Shown here in pieces: positions 13,253 to 20,411 of a DNA stretch of 20,411 bases (position 1 is its first letter; each line of letters begins with the position of its first letter). Under the pieces are notes generated by a model, which was not told the DNA's origin, did no database searches, and saw nothing but the letters and a program-made list of their open reading frames with translations. The translations under genes and the position numbers were made by a program. The DNA is from an uncultured Collinsella sp. (lineage in GTDB: Bacteria; Actinomycetota; Coriobacteriia; Coriobacteriales; Coriobacteriaceae), in contig CAADSP010000045.1 of the NCBI GenBank assembly GCA_900751755.1, positions 1 through 20,411 of the forward strand, read 5' to 3'.

Positions 13253-15025
13253 ATGATTGAAACTGAGAACAAGGTGTATGCCCGTCGCTGCGAGAGCCAT
13301 GTCGAGGCCCTGCGCCGCGCCGTTCCGGGCTGCATCGAGAAGGTCGAGTGGCAGTGCGAGGACCAGCTGACGATTACCGTCAAGCAGGACAAGCTGCCCG
13401 AGGCCGTCCACTACCTGTACTACGAGCGCTACGGCTGGATTCCCGTGATCATCGGCAACGATGAGCGCAGCCTGTGCGGCCGTTACGCCGTGTACTACGT
13501 CATCTCCATGGAGGGGGAGGATCCCGGCTGGGTGACCGTCCGCACCGAGGTCGATCCCGCCAAGATGACGTTCCCGTCCGTGACGCCGTTCGTCCCCGCC
13601 TGCGTGTGGGGCGAGCGCGAGCTGCGCGATATGTTCGGCCTGATTCCCGAGGGTCTGCCCGATCGTCGCCGCCTGGTGCTGCCCGATGACTGGCCCAGCG
13701 GCCTGTACCCGCTGCGCAAGGACTCCATGGACTACCGCTTCCGTCCCGCTCCCGCGAGCGACATGGAAAACTACGAGTTCTTGGCCGACACCAAGGGCAA
13801 GGAGACCACGCTCGTCCCCATGGGCCCGCTGCACATTACCTCCGACGAGCCCGGCCACTTCCGCCTGTTCGTCGAGGGCGAGACGATCGTCGACGCCGAC
13901 TACCGTCTATTCTATGTGCACCGCGGCATGGAGAAGGTCGCCGAGACGCGCCTGAACTATGACGCTGTGACTTTCCTCGCCGACCGCATCTGCGGCATCT
14001 GCGGCTGCGCCCACTCGGTGGCCTATGCCGAGGCCGTCGAGCGCGCCCAGGGCATTCATGTCCCGCCGCGCGCCCAGTACATCCGTGCCATCATGCTCGA
14101 GGTCGAGCGTCTGCACTCGCATCTGCTCAATATTGGCCTGGCGTCGCACTACACGGGCTTCGACTCCGGCTTCCAGCAGTTCTTCCGCGTCCGCGAGAAG
14201 TCCATGGACCTGGCCGAGAAGCTCTCCGGTCACCGCAAGACCTACGGCCTCAACGTGATCGGCGGCGTGCGTCGCGACATTTTGGCCGAGCAGAAGCTCT
14301 CCACGCTCACGACCATCCACCAGCTGCGCTCCGAGGTTCAGGAGCTCGTCGACGTCTTGCTCTCCACGCCCAACTTTATTGAGCGTACGAGTGGCATCGG
14401 CATCTTGGACCGCAAGATCGCACGCGACTTCTCGCCGGTCGGTCCGCTCATGCGTGGCTCGGGCTATGCCCGCGACGTGCGCTTTGACCATCCCTTCGAC
14501 GGCTACGCCGATCCGGACGTTCAAAAGATGCACGCCGCCACGGCCGACACCTGCGATGCCTTCGGCCGTACCGCCGTTCGCATCCAGGAGGTCTACGATT
14601 CGATCGACATGATCGAGACCATGCTCGAGAACTGCCCGTCGGGCCCCATCCTCACCACGGATTGGGAGTACACCCCGCACAAGTACGCCATCGGCGCCAC
14701 CGAGGCGCCGCGCGGCGAGGACGTGCACTGGGCCATGCTCGGCAACAACCAGAAGTGCTACCGCTGGCGCGCCAAGGCCGCCACGTACAGCAACTGGCCG
14801 GTCCTGCGCTACATGTTCCGCGGCAACACCGTGGGCGACGCGGCGCTGATCGTCGGCTCGCTCGACCCGTGCTACTCCTGCACCGACCGCGTGACGGTGA
14901 CCGATGTCGCCGCCAAGCGCGACCATGTGCTCGACAAGGAGCAGTTCGAGAACGTCTGGCGCGACAAGTCGCCGCTTGCGGGCGAGGGCACCATGGCCGC
15001 TCCGCTCGATGAGGAGGCGCTCTAA
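13253..15025 (+). CDS. hyfG: Hydrogenase-4 large subunit, group 4 [NiFe] catalytic subunit
   Basis: The 590-residue catalytic subunit reduces protons to H2. The N-terminal domain (about residues 1-160) is NuoC-like, with ERELRDMFGL; the rest is NuoD/large-subunit-like. The four Ni ligands are C247 and C250 (RICGICGCAHS) and C540 and C543 (DPCYSCTDR). A 44-residue tail follows R546, the position equivalent to where HycI cuts E. coli HycE (32-residue tail), so this is a precursor that needs endoproteolysis. E. coli HyfG is 571 residues. Loss of quinone-site residues, typical of group 4 enzymes, cannot be judged by eye. The start lies 3 bp after hyfF; hyfH starts 1 bp after its stop. Confidence 0.95.
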   Translation: MIETENKVYARRCESHVEALRRAVPGCIEKVEWQCEDQLTITVKQDKLPEAVHYLYYERYGWIPVIIGNDERSLCGRYAVYYVISMEGEDPGWVTVRTEVDPAKMTFPSVTPFVPACVWGERELRDMFGLIPEGLPDRRRLVLPDDWPSGLYPLRKDSMDYRFRPAPASDMENYEFLADTKGKETTLVPMGPLHITSDEPGHFRLFVEGETIVDADYRLFYVHRGMEKVAETRLNYDAVTFLADRICGICGCAHSVAYAEAVERAQGIHVPPRAQYIRAIMLEVERLHSHLLNIGLASHYTGFDSGFQQFFRVREKSMDLAEKLSGHRKTYGLNVIGGVRRDILAEQKLSTLTTIHQLRSEVQELVDVLLSTPNFIERTSGIGILDRKIARDFSPVGPLMRGSGYARDVRFDHPFDGYADPDVQKMHAATADTCDAFGRTAVRIQEVYDSIDMIETMLENCPSGPILTTDWEYTPHKYAIGATEAPRGEDVHWAMLGNNQKCYRWRAKAATYSNWPVLRYMFRGNTVGDAALIVGSLDPCYSCTDRVTVTDVAAKRDHVLDKEQFENVWRDKSPLAGEGTMAAPLDEEAL

Positions 15026-15026
15026 T

Positions 15027-15743
15027 ATGCTGAAGCTTTGGAAGGTTAACGCCAAGGCCGGCGACGCGACGGTCAAGTACCCGTTTGCGCCGTTCCCCAC
15101 CAACAAGGACATGCGCGGCAAGCCCGAGCACAACGCCGAGCTCTGCATTGCCTGCGGTGCCTGCGGCGTGGCGTGCCCGGCCGATGCCATTCGCATGGAC
15201 ACCGACCTTGCGGCCGATACCATCACCTGGTCGATCGACTATGGTCGCTGCATCTTCTGCGGCCGCTGCGAGGAAGCCTGCCCCATGGAGGCCATCAAGC
15301 TCACCGAGGAGTTTGAGCTGGCCGTCATGAGCAAGGACGACCTCACCAGCAAGAGCGTTTATACGCTCGAGCACTGTTCGCGTTGCGGCAAGCCGTTTGC
15401 CCCGCACAAGGAGATCGACTACGCCAAGCGCCTGCTGCAAAAGGCCGGCGGCATGGAGGCCGAGCAGGCTGCCCGTACCGTCGGTATGTGCCAGGAGTGC
15501 AAGCGCGAGCTCGACGCCCTGCGCGCCGCTTCGGCCGTAAAGACCGGCAACGCGCGCGGAATGGCTGCCAACGAGACGCTTGCGTCCGGTGAGCCCCAGG
15601 GCCCCGGCATGGAGTATCTGGGCGGCCACGGCGTGAACCCGGAGTATATCGACCGCGAGCTTAACCCCGATGCGCCCGAGATTCCCGCCGGTCCTGCGCC
15701 GGTCGAGGGCATCATCATGGATTTTGATACGAAGGAGGAGTAA
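15027..15743 (+). CDS. hyfH: Hydrogenase-4 ferredoxin subunit (NuoI-like)
   Basis: The 238-residue iron-sulfur protein relays electrons to HyfI. It has two [4Fe-4S] motifs: C40-C43-C46-C50 (CIACGACGVACP) and C75-C78-C81-C85 (CIFCGRCEEACP). Two further CxxC pairs, C117/C120 and C155/C158, could bind Zn or Fe as in HycF. ATG at 15027 is chosen because it follows the hyfG stop by one base, with GAGGAGG about 10 bases before it; an open frame upstream overlaps hyfG and is spurious. HycF and HyfH of E. coli are about 180 residues; here about 58 polar, Pro/Gly/Glu-rich residues are added at the C-terminus (from about 180), ending MDFDTKEE. Confidence 0.94.
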   Translation: MLKLWKVNAKAGDATVKYPFAPFPTNKDMRGKPEHNAELCIACGACGVACPADAIRMDTDLAADTITWSIDYGRCIFCGRCEEACPMEAIKLTEEFELAVMSKDDLTSKSVYTLEHCSRCGKPFAPHKEIDYAKRLLQKAGGMEAEQAARTVGMCQECKRELDALRAASAVKTGNARGMAANETLASGEPQGPGMEYLGGHGVNPEYIDRELNPDAPEIPAGPAPVEGIIMDFDTKEE

Positions 15744-15745
15744 CC

Positions 15746-16528
15746 ATGGCCGAACCCACGCTTTTGCCCGAGCGGCTTCAGTACCGCCCGACCAAGATCG
15801 AGCTCGACGAGAGCATCGAGAAGGCCAAGGCGACCCTTCTTAAGAAGATCAAGCGCTCGGTGTACGTCTACCGTGTTGACTGCGGCGGCTGCAACGGCTG
15901 CGAGATCGAAATCTTCGGTTCCATCACGCCCGTCTTCGACGTCGAGCGCTTTGGCATCAAGGTCGTGCCCTCGCCCCGTCACGCCGACGTGCTGCTGTAC
16001 ACCGGTGCCGTGACGCGTGCCATGCGCATGCCGGCCCTGCGCGCCTTTGAGGCCGCACCCGATCCCAAGATCGTGGTGTCCTATGGCGCGTGCGGCTGCA
16101 CCGGTGGCATCTTCTACGACAACTACTGCGTCTGGGGCGGCACGGACAAAATCCTGCCGGTCGATGTCTACATCCCCGGCTGCCCGCCCAGCCCCGCGCA
16201 GACCGTCTACGGCTTTGCCATGGCACTCGGTCTGCTGGACCAAAAGCTCCATGCCGAGACCACGGTGGAGGCCGCCGGCGAGCAGGCCGATATCCTGCAC
16301 CCCGGCGTGCCGTACAAGCTGCGCGTTGCCATCGAGCGCGAGGCTCGCGCCATGAGCGGCTACCGTTACGGCCGCGACCTGGCCAACGAGTTTATGGACA
16401 CGCTCGAGGGCGCGCCCAAGGGCGATATCCGCGGTGCCATGGCGCTGCTCATCGATAAGCAGGACGATCCGCGCCGCGTCGAGGTGTACTCGGCGCTGCA
16501 GGATCTGGTGCTGGCCGGAGGTCGCTAG
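15746..16528 (+). CDS. hyfI: Hydrogenase-4 small subunit (NuoB-like)
   Basis: The 260-residue small subunit carries the proximal [4Fe-4S] cluster next to the NiFe site. Cluster ligands are probably C49 and C52 (CGGCNGCEIE), C116 (SYGACGCTGG) and C146 (IPGCPPSP), all in the order found in HycG and NuoB. E. coli HyfI is 252 residues. Residues about 195-255 form a helical tail specific to the group. GAAGGAGG within the hyfH end precedes the ATG by about 8 bases. The stop TAG is followed directly by the hycH start. Confidence 0.95.
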   Translation: MAEPTLLPERLQYRPTKIELDESIEKAKATLLKKIKRSVYVYRVDCGGCNGCEIEIFGSITPVFDVERFGIKVVPSPRHADVLLYTGAVTRAMRMPALRAFEAAPDPKIVVSYGACGCTGGIFYDNYCVWGGTDKILPVDVYIPGCPPSPAQTVYGFAMALGLLDQKLHAETTVEAAGEQADILHPGVPYKLRVAIEREARAMSGYRYGRDLANEFMDTLEGAPKGDIRGAMALLIDKQDDPRRVEVYSALQDLVLAGGR

Positions 16529-17110
16529 ATGGAGCTCACGGACCGCTCTGGTTACTTTGCGGGTCCCGGCATGCTCGGCGGCTCTTTTGGCGATGCCTCG
16601 CGCGCAAGCGACGAGGCCGCCGAGGGCGTCGCCGACCCCTGCCTGGGCCATGCGCCCGACCAGGTGGTCTTTTACGAGCTCACGCGTAAGTTTGTCGAGA
16701 CCGAGGAAGACGTTCCCCAGGAGGCCTGCGACGTGCTGTACTACACGCTCGCCGTGGGCCACCACACCGGCGTGCTCGACTGCTTTGAGCCGCGCCTGTC
16801 GGTGCCGGTGGATGTGTTCTATTCGCTCGTCGATGCGTTGCCGGAGGGGGAGGCCAAGACCAAGTTCGAGGCCATCCGCTCCTTTGGCGAGTGCCAGCTC
16901 GACAAGGCGGCGGTGCCGTCGCTGCTCGAGGCCTGCGATGCGCTGCTCGACGAGCGCGGTTTTCGCGGTTCGGCCAAGGCCGGCATCTCGGTGTTCGACG
17001 ACGACTTTGGCCTGCATGCCCAGCAGGTCGCGTTCTTAATGAAGTTTCGCGATCTGGTTGAGCGCGTGCGCGATGTTTCGGGTGTGTATCTGACGGGAAG
17101 GTTGCAGTAA
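16529..17110 (+). CDS. hycH: Formate hydrogenlyase maturation protein HycH (HyfJ-like)
   Basis: The 193-residue soluble protein matches HycH/HyfJ, a maturation factor for the hydrogenase large subunit, from about residue 44: QVVFYELTRKFVETEED, YYTLAVGHHTGVLDCFE, FGECQLDK and the end GVYLTGRL. E. coli HycH is 136 residues and starts at the equivalent of QVVF, so this protein has about 44 extra N-terminal residues (Gly/Ala/Asp-rich, DRSGYFAGPGMLGGSFGD). That segment begins exactly after the hyfI stop, with no closer in-frame ATG, so the extension is probably real, although a GTG start at QVVF cannot be ruled out. The stop overlaps the hycI start by one base (TAATG). Confidence 0.88.
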   Translation: MELTDRSGYFAGPGMLGGSFGDASRASDEAAEGVADPCLGHAPDQVVFYELTRKFVETEEDVPQEACDVLYYTLAVGHHTGVLDCFEPRLSVPVDVFYSLVDALPEGEAKTKFEAIRSFGECQLDKAAVPSLLEACDALLDERGFRGSAKAGISVFDDDFGLHAQQVAFLMKFRDLVERVRDVSGVYLTGRLQ

Positions 17111-17613
17111 TGGGTCGCGTTGTGGATGGTCGTGTGAACGGCGCCCCGTTTGCGGGTATCGTGCTCACGGCGGGAAGCGTGCTGCGTGCCGACGATGCCG
17201 CCGGCCCCGTGCTCTCCAAAAAGATGGAGGACGCGCCTCTTGCCGGCTGGTACACCATCGATGGCGGTCAGACGCCCGAGGATGACATCATCGAGGTCAA
17301 GCGCGAGCGTCCGCCGCGTTTGGTTTTGGTCGATGCCGCCGACATGGCGCTGCCCGTCGGCGCCATCCGCTTGCTCGACAAACGTGACGTGGCCCGCAAG
17401 TCGATGTTCACCACGCATTCGCTTCCCTTGTCGATTCTGATCGAGGAGATTGAGCAATCGTGCGAAGATATCGTCTTCATTGGGATTCAGCCGGGCGATA
17501 CGGAGTTCTATAACCCCATGTCCCCGGAGGTCTTCGAGGCCGTCGACGCCGTGTACGACGCCGTGGCCGCCAACGACTTTTCCCACTTTGTCCGCTTGGG
17601 GCAGGAGCTGTAG
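17110..17613 (+). CDS. hycI: Hydrogenase large-subunit maturation endopeptidase HycI
   Basis: The 167-residue protease of the HybD/HycI family should remove the C-terminal tail of HyfG after nickel insertion. Metal-sensing residues agree with E. coli HycI D16, D62 and H90: D29 (RADD), D75 (LVDAADM) and H103 (TTHSLPL). The rest matches HycI (IDGGQTPEDDI, FIGIQPGD, FYNPMS). The nearly invariant GN of the GNxxxxDD loop reads GS here (GSVLRADD), an unusual change. About 13 residues are added at the N-terminus. It overlaps hycH by one base. No other hydrogenase protease is in the window, so the pairing with HyfG is clear. Confidence 0.92.
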   Translation: MGRVVDGRVNGAPFAGIVLTAGSVLRADDAAGPVLSKKMEDAPLAGWYTIDGGQTPEDDIIEVKRERPPRLVLVDAADMALPVGAIRLLDKRDVARKSMFTTHSLPLSILIEEIEQSCEDIVFIGIQPGDTEFYNPMSPEVFEAVDAVYDAVAANDFSHFVRLGQEL

Positions 17614-17652
17614 GAGCACTTGTTCCATTCTGTTAGGAAAGAAGTGATTGAC

Positions 17653-18492
17653 ATGGCAGATTCCAAGGTGGAGTATCCCACTCCCGATTGCCTGGCGCCC
17701 GCCGCGATCGAGGCCAAGACCGAGGCCGCCGGCGTGACCAAGGCCAACCTGCCGGTCGCAAAGGCCTTTCTGTTGGCAATGTTCGCCGGTGCGTTTATCG
17801 CCTTCGGCGGCCTGTTCTTTACCGTGTTTTTGAGCGACAGTACGCTGGGCTGGGGTGCCCAGCGCGTCGTGGGCGGTCTGTGCTTTTGCCTGGGCCTGGT
17901 GCTGGTGCTGGTGTGCGGCGCCGAGCTGTTTACCGGCAATTCGCTTATGGTCTGCGCGCTCAAGAGCAAAAAGATCACGCTGGTCCAGATGCTTAAGGCC
18001 TGGGTCGTCGTGTGGGTCGGCAATTTTGTCGGTGCTCTGTTCATCGTCTTTTTGGTGTACATGGCCGGCATCTATAAGCTCAACGGCGAGGCGGTCGCCA
18101 ACTCCATGGTGAGCGTCGCCGCCGGCAAGGTGACGGTCGACTGGGTGACGATCTTCTTCCGCGGCATCCTGTGCAACATCTTTGTGTGCCTGGCCGTGTG
18201 GATTGGCACTGCGGGTAAGACCGTAGTCGATAAGGTTGTGGGCATTTTGCTGCCCATCGCCGCCTTTGTGGCCTGCGGTTTTGAGCACTGCGTTGCCAAC
18301 ATGTACTTTTTGCCCATGGGTGCCGTGATGCACGCGTGCAGCTATGGTGCCAAGGTTGCCGGGGCCGATGCGCTCAACGTCGCGGGTATTGCGTTTAATC
18401 TATCCGCCGCCACGCTGGGCAACATCGTGGGCGGCGCGGTTCTGGTCGCGCTCGGCTACTGGTTTATCTACGCCAAGAAGTCCGAGGCGTAA
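17653..18492 (+). CDS. focA: Formate/nitrite transporter family channel (formate channel)
   Basis: The 279-residue FNT-family membrane protein should form a pentamer and move formate or formic acid across the membrane, supplying FdhF. Six hydrophobic helices are visible. Family signatures are AELFTGNSLM (about residues 93-102) and CGFEHCVANMYFLPMG (about 206-221), the second holding the pore His of FocA (FEHS in E. coli). The ATG at 17653 is preceded by AGGAAAGAAG; an in-frame TTG 11 codons upstream has no better signal. It ends the operon, 39 bp after hycI, and is followed by a terminator. E. coli hyf ends with focB in the same way. Nitrite or acetate as substrate is possible, but the context favours formate. 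Confidence 0.93.
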   Translation: MADSKVEYPTPDCLAPAAIEAKTEAAGVTKANLPVAKAFLLAMFAGAFIAFGGLFFTVFLSDSTLGWGAQRVVGGLCFCLGLVLVLVCGAELFTGNSLMVCALKSKKITLVQMLKAWVVVWVGNFVGALFIVFLVYMAGIYKLNGEAVANSMVSVAAGKVTVDWVTIFFRGILCNIFVCLAVWIGTAGKTVVDKVVGILLPIAAFVACGFEHCVANMYFLPMGAVMHACSYGAKVAGADALNVAGIAFNLSAATLGNIVGGAVLVALGYWFIYAKKSEA

Positions 18493-18514
18493 GATACCGT
18501 CTGTTTGACGTTGG

Positions 18515-18551
18515 GCCTCCCGCGGGGCGTTGCCGTGCGGGAGGCTTTTTT
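18515..18551 (+). terminator. Rho-independent terminator of the formate hydrogenlyase operon
   Basis: GCCTCCCGC (18515-18523) pairs perfectly with GCGGGAGGC (18537-18545), followed by six T residues (18546-18551). It stands 22 bp after the focA stop and marks the end of the operon. Confidence 0.92.
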
Positions 18552-18614
18552 GGCCTGGGGCTCGTTCCCGGGATGTTGGCCTGTTGTGTTTGGCTTGTGA
18601 AAGGGGTAATCGAG

Positions 18615-20411
18615 ATGGCATCTGCTGTGAAGCGTGACGGTCGCGCCGTGGTGACCACATGCGGGGGATGCTATGCCGATTGCGCCTTTGCGGCACGAGT
18701 TGAGGACGGTCGCGTGGCGGCCGAGTTGCCGGTGCCAGGGCATCCGTGCGCGGCGCGTGCCCTGTGTGCCCGCGGACGGCATCGCCTGGCAATGCCGTTT
18801 GACGAGCGCGACCGCATTGTGCACCCCATGCGCCGACGAGCTGATGGCTCGGGGTTCGATGTGATTTCGTGGGACGAGGCGTTTGCCCAGATTGTCGAGC
18901 GCCTTTTGGGGATTGTTGACGGGCATGGTCCGCGCGCGCTGGGCATGACGCTCGGCGTGCCCTCGTTCGACCGTTACTGGGCGTATCGTTTTATGCATGC
19001 GCTGGGCTCGCCCAACGTATACGGTGCCGACGGCGCCTGCGAGGTAAGCAGACTTACCGGCTGGGAGCACAGTCTGGGCTACAGCCCCGCCTCCGACCTG
19101 GCGCATACCGATTGCATCATGTATTTGGGACGTTCCATTGTCGATTCGTCGACGATGGGGGCCGTTGATGCGCTCAACGATGCGCGCCGGCGCGGGGCGA
19201 AAATCATCGTGGTTGACCCCCGGCGCAGTGGCTCGGCTGCGCTTGCCGACCGCTGGCTGCGCGTGCGTCCGGGATGCGATCTGGCGCTGCTGCTGGGTAT
19301 CGCACATGTGCTGATAGCCGATGGCTTGTACGACCACGAGTTCGTGACCAGCTATACCACGGGTTTTGACGAGCTGGCGCAGGCGGCTGCTGTTTGGACG
19401 CCTGAGTGGGCCGAGTCGATGTGCGACGTGCCGGCCGCAGAGATTGTCGCCACGGCGCGCGATCTAGCTGCCGCCGCGCCTGCCGCTGTGGTGGATGCGG
19501 GCTTTCATGGCGGCATCGGTATTGCGTATGCCAATAGCACCCAGACCGCACGCGCTATCTGCTTGGTCGATGTGCTGCTGGGCTGTATTGGACATGCGGG
19601 TGGCGCGCTCAATCCGCCCACACCGCTTTCACTGGGCGACCTCGATCCCACGCGCTTTGCGACGCCGCCGGTGCCGCGTGGGCCCAAGCTAGGGTCCGAG
19701 CGCTATCCACTGGTCGATCCGGTGCGCGGCCTGTGCACGACCATCGGTCAGTCGATTCTTGCCGGCGATTTGCGTGGGCTCATCGTCTATGCCAGTAACC
19801 CCGGTGCGGGCTATGGCAATGCACAGGCTTGGTTGAGTATTTTGCAGCAGCTCGACTTGCTCGTGACGATTGATATTCGCTGGTCCGAGACGGCGCGCGC
19901 TTCCGACTTCGTGCTGCCCGATGTGACGTATCTGGAGGCTGACCGCGGCGTGGGAACGGTGACAGGCGCCAACGATGCGCGCGTGTTCTACCGCAACGCC
20001 GTGCTGCCTGTGCAGCATGACGACACGCGTCCCGGTCGGGAGATTTTTGCCGGTCTGGCGCAGACGTGTGGCGTGGGCGAGTACTTCCAGTTTACGTCTG
20101 ACGATCTGGCGGCTGCCCAGGTGGCGTCGTTTGGAATTGACCTCGCTGCGCTTAAGGAGCGCGGTTGGGCCGATACGGGCGTTGCGCTGCCCTCGCGTAC
20201 GGGCGAGCCGGCGATTCCCCTGGATGGCGGTAAGATTGCGCTGGCAAGCGACGTATGGGAGCGAGTTGGCATGGGTCGTGTGCCCAACTGGATCGCGCCC
20301 CTGGTGGAGCCCGGCCCGGGGATGTTTCGCCTCATTAGCGGCAACCGACCCTTTGAGTCGCATACCTCGCGAAGGCTTTGGGGGGGGCGGGGCGCCGCGG
20401 GCCCCTCCACA
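18615..20411 (+). CDS. Molybdopterin oxidoreductase catalytic subunit (DMSO reductase superfamily), 3' truncated
   Basis: The reading frame is open from the ATG at 18615 (AAAGGGG about 9 bases upstream) to the window end, 599 codons. It starts with a [4Fe-4S] site: C16, C19, C23 and C51 (CGGCYADC ... CARG). C142 (GADGACEVSR) is at the place of the Mo/W ligand, so a Cys ligand as in thiosulfate/polysulfide reductase-like enzymes is likely. MGD-binding blocks follow: IMYLGRS, KIIVVDPRRSGSA, LIVYASNPG and DIRWSETARASDFVLPD. No twin-arginine signal is present, so it seems cytoplasmic. Substrate cannot be given. It is read after the operon terminator and is probably a separate unit. The last approximately 12 codons (after SHTSRRLW) no longer look like the family and contain eight consecutive Gs at 20380-20387; they may reflect a sequence error. 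Confidence 0.85.
   Translation, partial: MASAVKRDGRAVVTTCGGCYADCAFAARVEDGRVAAELPVPGHPCAARALCARGRHRLAMPFDERDRIVHPMRRRADGSGFDVISWDEAFAQIVERLLGIVDGHGPRALGMTLGVPSFDRYWAYRFMHALGSPNVYGADGACEVSRLTGWEHSLGYSPASDLAHTDCIMYLGRSIVDSSTMGAVDALNDARRRGAKIIVVDPRRSGSAALADRWLRVRPGCDLALLLGIAHVLIADGLYDHEFVTSYTTGFDELAQAAAVWTPEWAESMCDVPAAEIVATARDLAAAAPAAVVDAGFHGGIGIAYANSTQTARAICLVDVLLGCIGHAGGALNPPTPLSLGDLDPTRFATPPVPRGPKLGSERYPLVDPVRGLCTTIGQSILAGDLRGLIVYASNPGAGYGNAQAWLSILQQLDLLVTIDIRWSETARASDFVLPDVTYLEADRGVGTVTGANDARVFYRNAVLPVQHDDTRPGREIFAGLAQTCGVGEYFQFTSDDLAAAQVASFGIDLAALKERGWADTGVALPSRTGEPAIPLDGGKIALASDVWERVGMGRVPNWIAPLVEPGPGMFRLISGNRPFESHTSRRLWGGRGAAGPST

Noticed and set aside
11387..13858. Minus-strand open frame of 823 codons opposite hyfE-hyfG
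   Set aside because: It is an antisense shadow covering parts of three well-identified genes.
18468..19337. Minus-strand open frame of 289 codons opposite the second molybdopterin enzyme
   Set aside because: The opposite strand encodes a clear DMSO reductase superfamily protein in a frame open to the window end.

Overview
The window looks like a chromosomal piece of a high-GC, strictly anaerobic gut-type actinobacterium, most likely Coriobacteriia and probably Collinsella. That assignment is inference from strong G/C bias at third codon positions, the gene content and the tRNA/repeat style; no rRNA or other species marker is present.

Layout. (1) 1-871: C-terminal part of a BrnQ-type branched-chain amino acid transporter. 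(2) 883-1119: a near-consensus promoter followed by tRNA-Pro(UGG) and tRNA-Gly(UCC). (3) 1120-1862: a gene-free stretch of about 740 bp packed with palindromes. It holds two terminator hairpins, one direct and two inverted copies of the tRNA-Gly T-arm/acceptor end, a cluster of three hairpins, and three further long inverted repeats. (4) 1863-2655, minus strand: an overlapping antitoxin/toxin pair (RelB/DinJ-type ribbon-helix-helix protein plus PIN-domain protein). (5) 2656-3084: AT-rich control region with a 14-bp palindrome behind the toxin-antitoxin pair, a perfect 11-bp-arm palindrome, a weak promoter and a structured leader whose last hairpin can hide the ribosome binding site of the next gene. 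(6) 3085-18492: fourteen plus-strand genes encoding a complete formate hydrogenlyase of the Hyf (FHL-2) type. (7) 18615-end: the first 599 codons of a second, different molybdopterin oxidoreductase.

The formate hydrogenlyase locus reads hydN-like, fdhF, hyfA, hyfB, hyfC, hyfD, hyfE, hyfF, hyfG, hyfH, hyfI, hycH, hycI, focA. FdhF is a selenocysteine enzyme: an in-frame UGA at codon 140 is followed at once by a SECIS-like hairpin. Formate enters through the FNT channel and is oxidised by FdhF. Electrons pass through the four-cluster ferredoxins (HydN-like, HyfA) and HyfH/HyfI to the NiFe site in HyfG, which makes H2. Three antiporter-like subunits (HyfB, HyfD, HyfF), all keeping the key Glu and Lys residues, plus HyfC and HyfE form a membrane arm that could pump ions. 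HycI would trim the 44-residue tail of HyfG, and HycH assists maturation. In E. coli these parts are spread over several loci (fdhF, hyc, hydN, hyf); here formate channel, dehydrogenase, hydrogenase and dedicated maturation factors lie together. A strong hairpin between fdhF and hyfA may set their relative expression. No FhlA/HyfR-type regulator and no sigma-54 promoter were seen.
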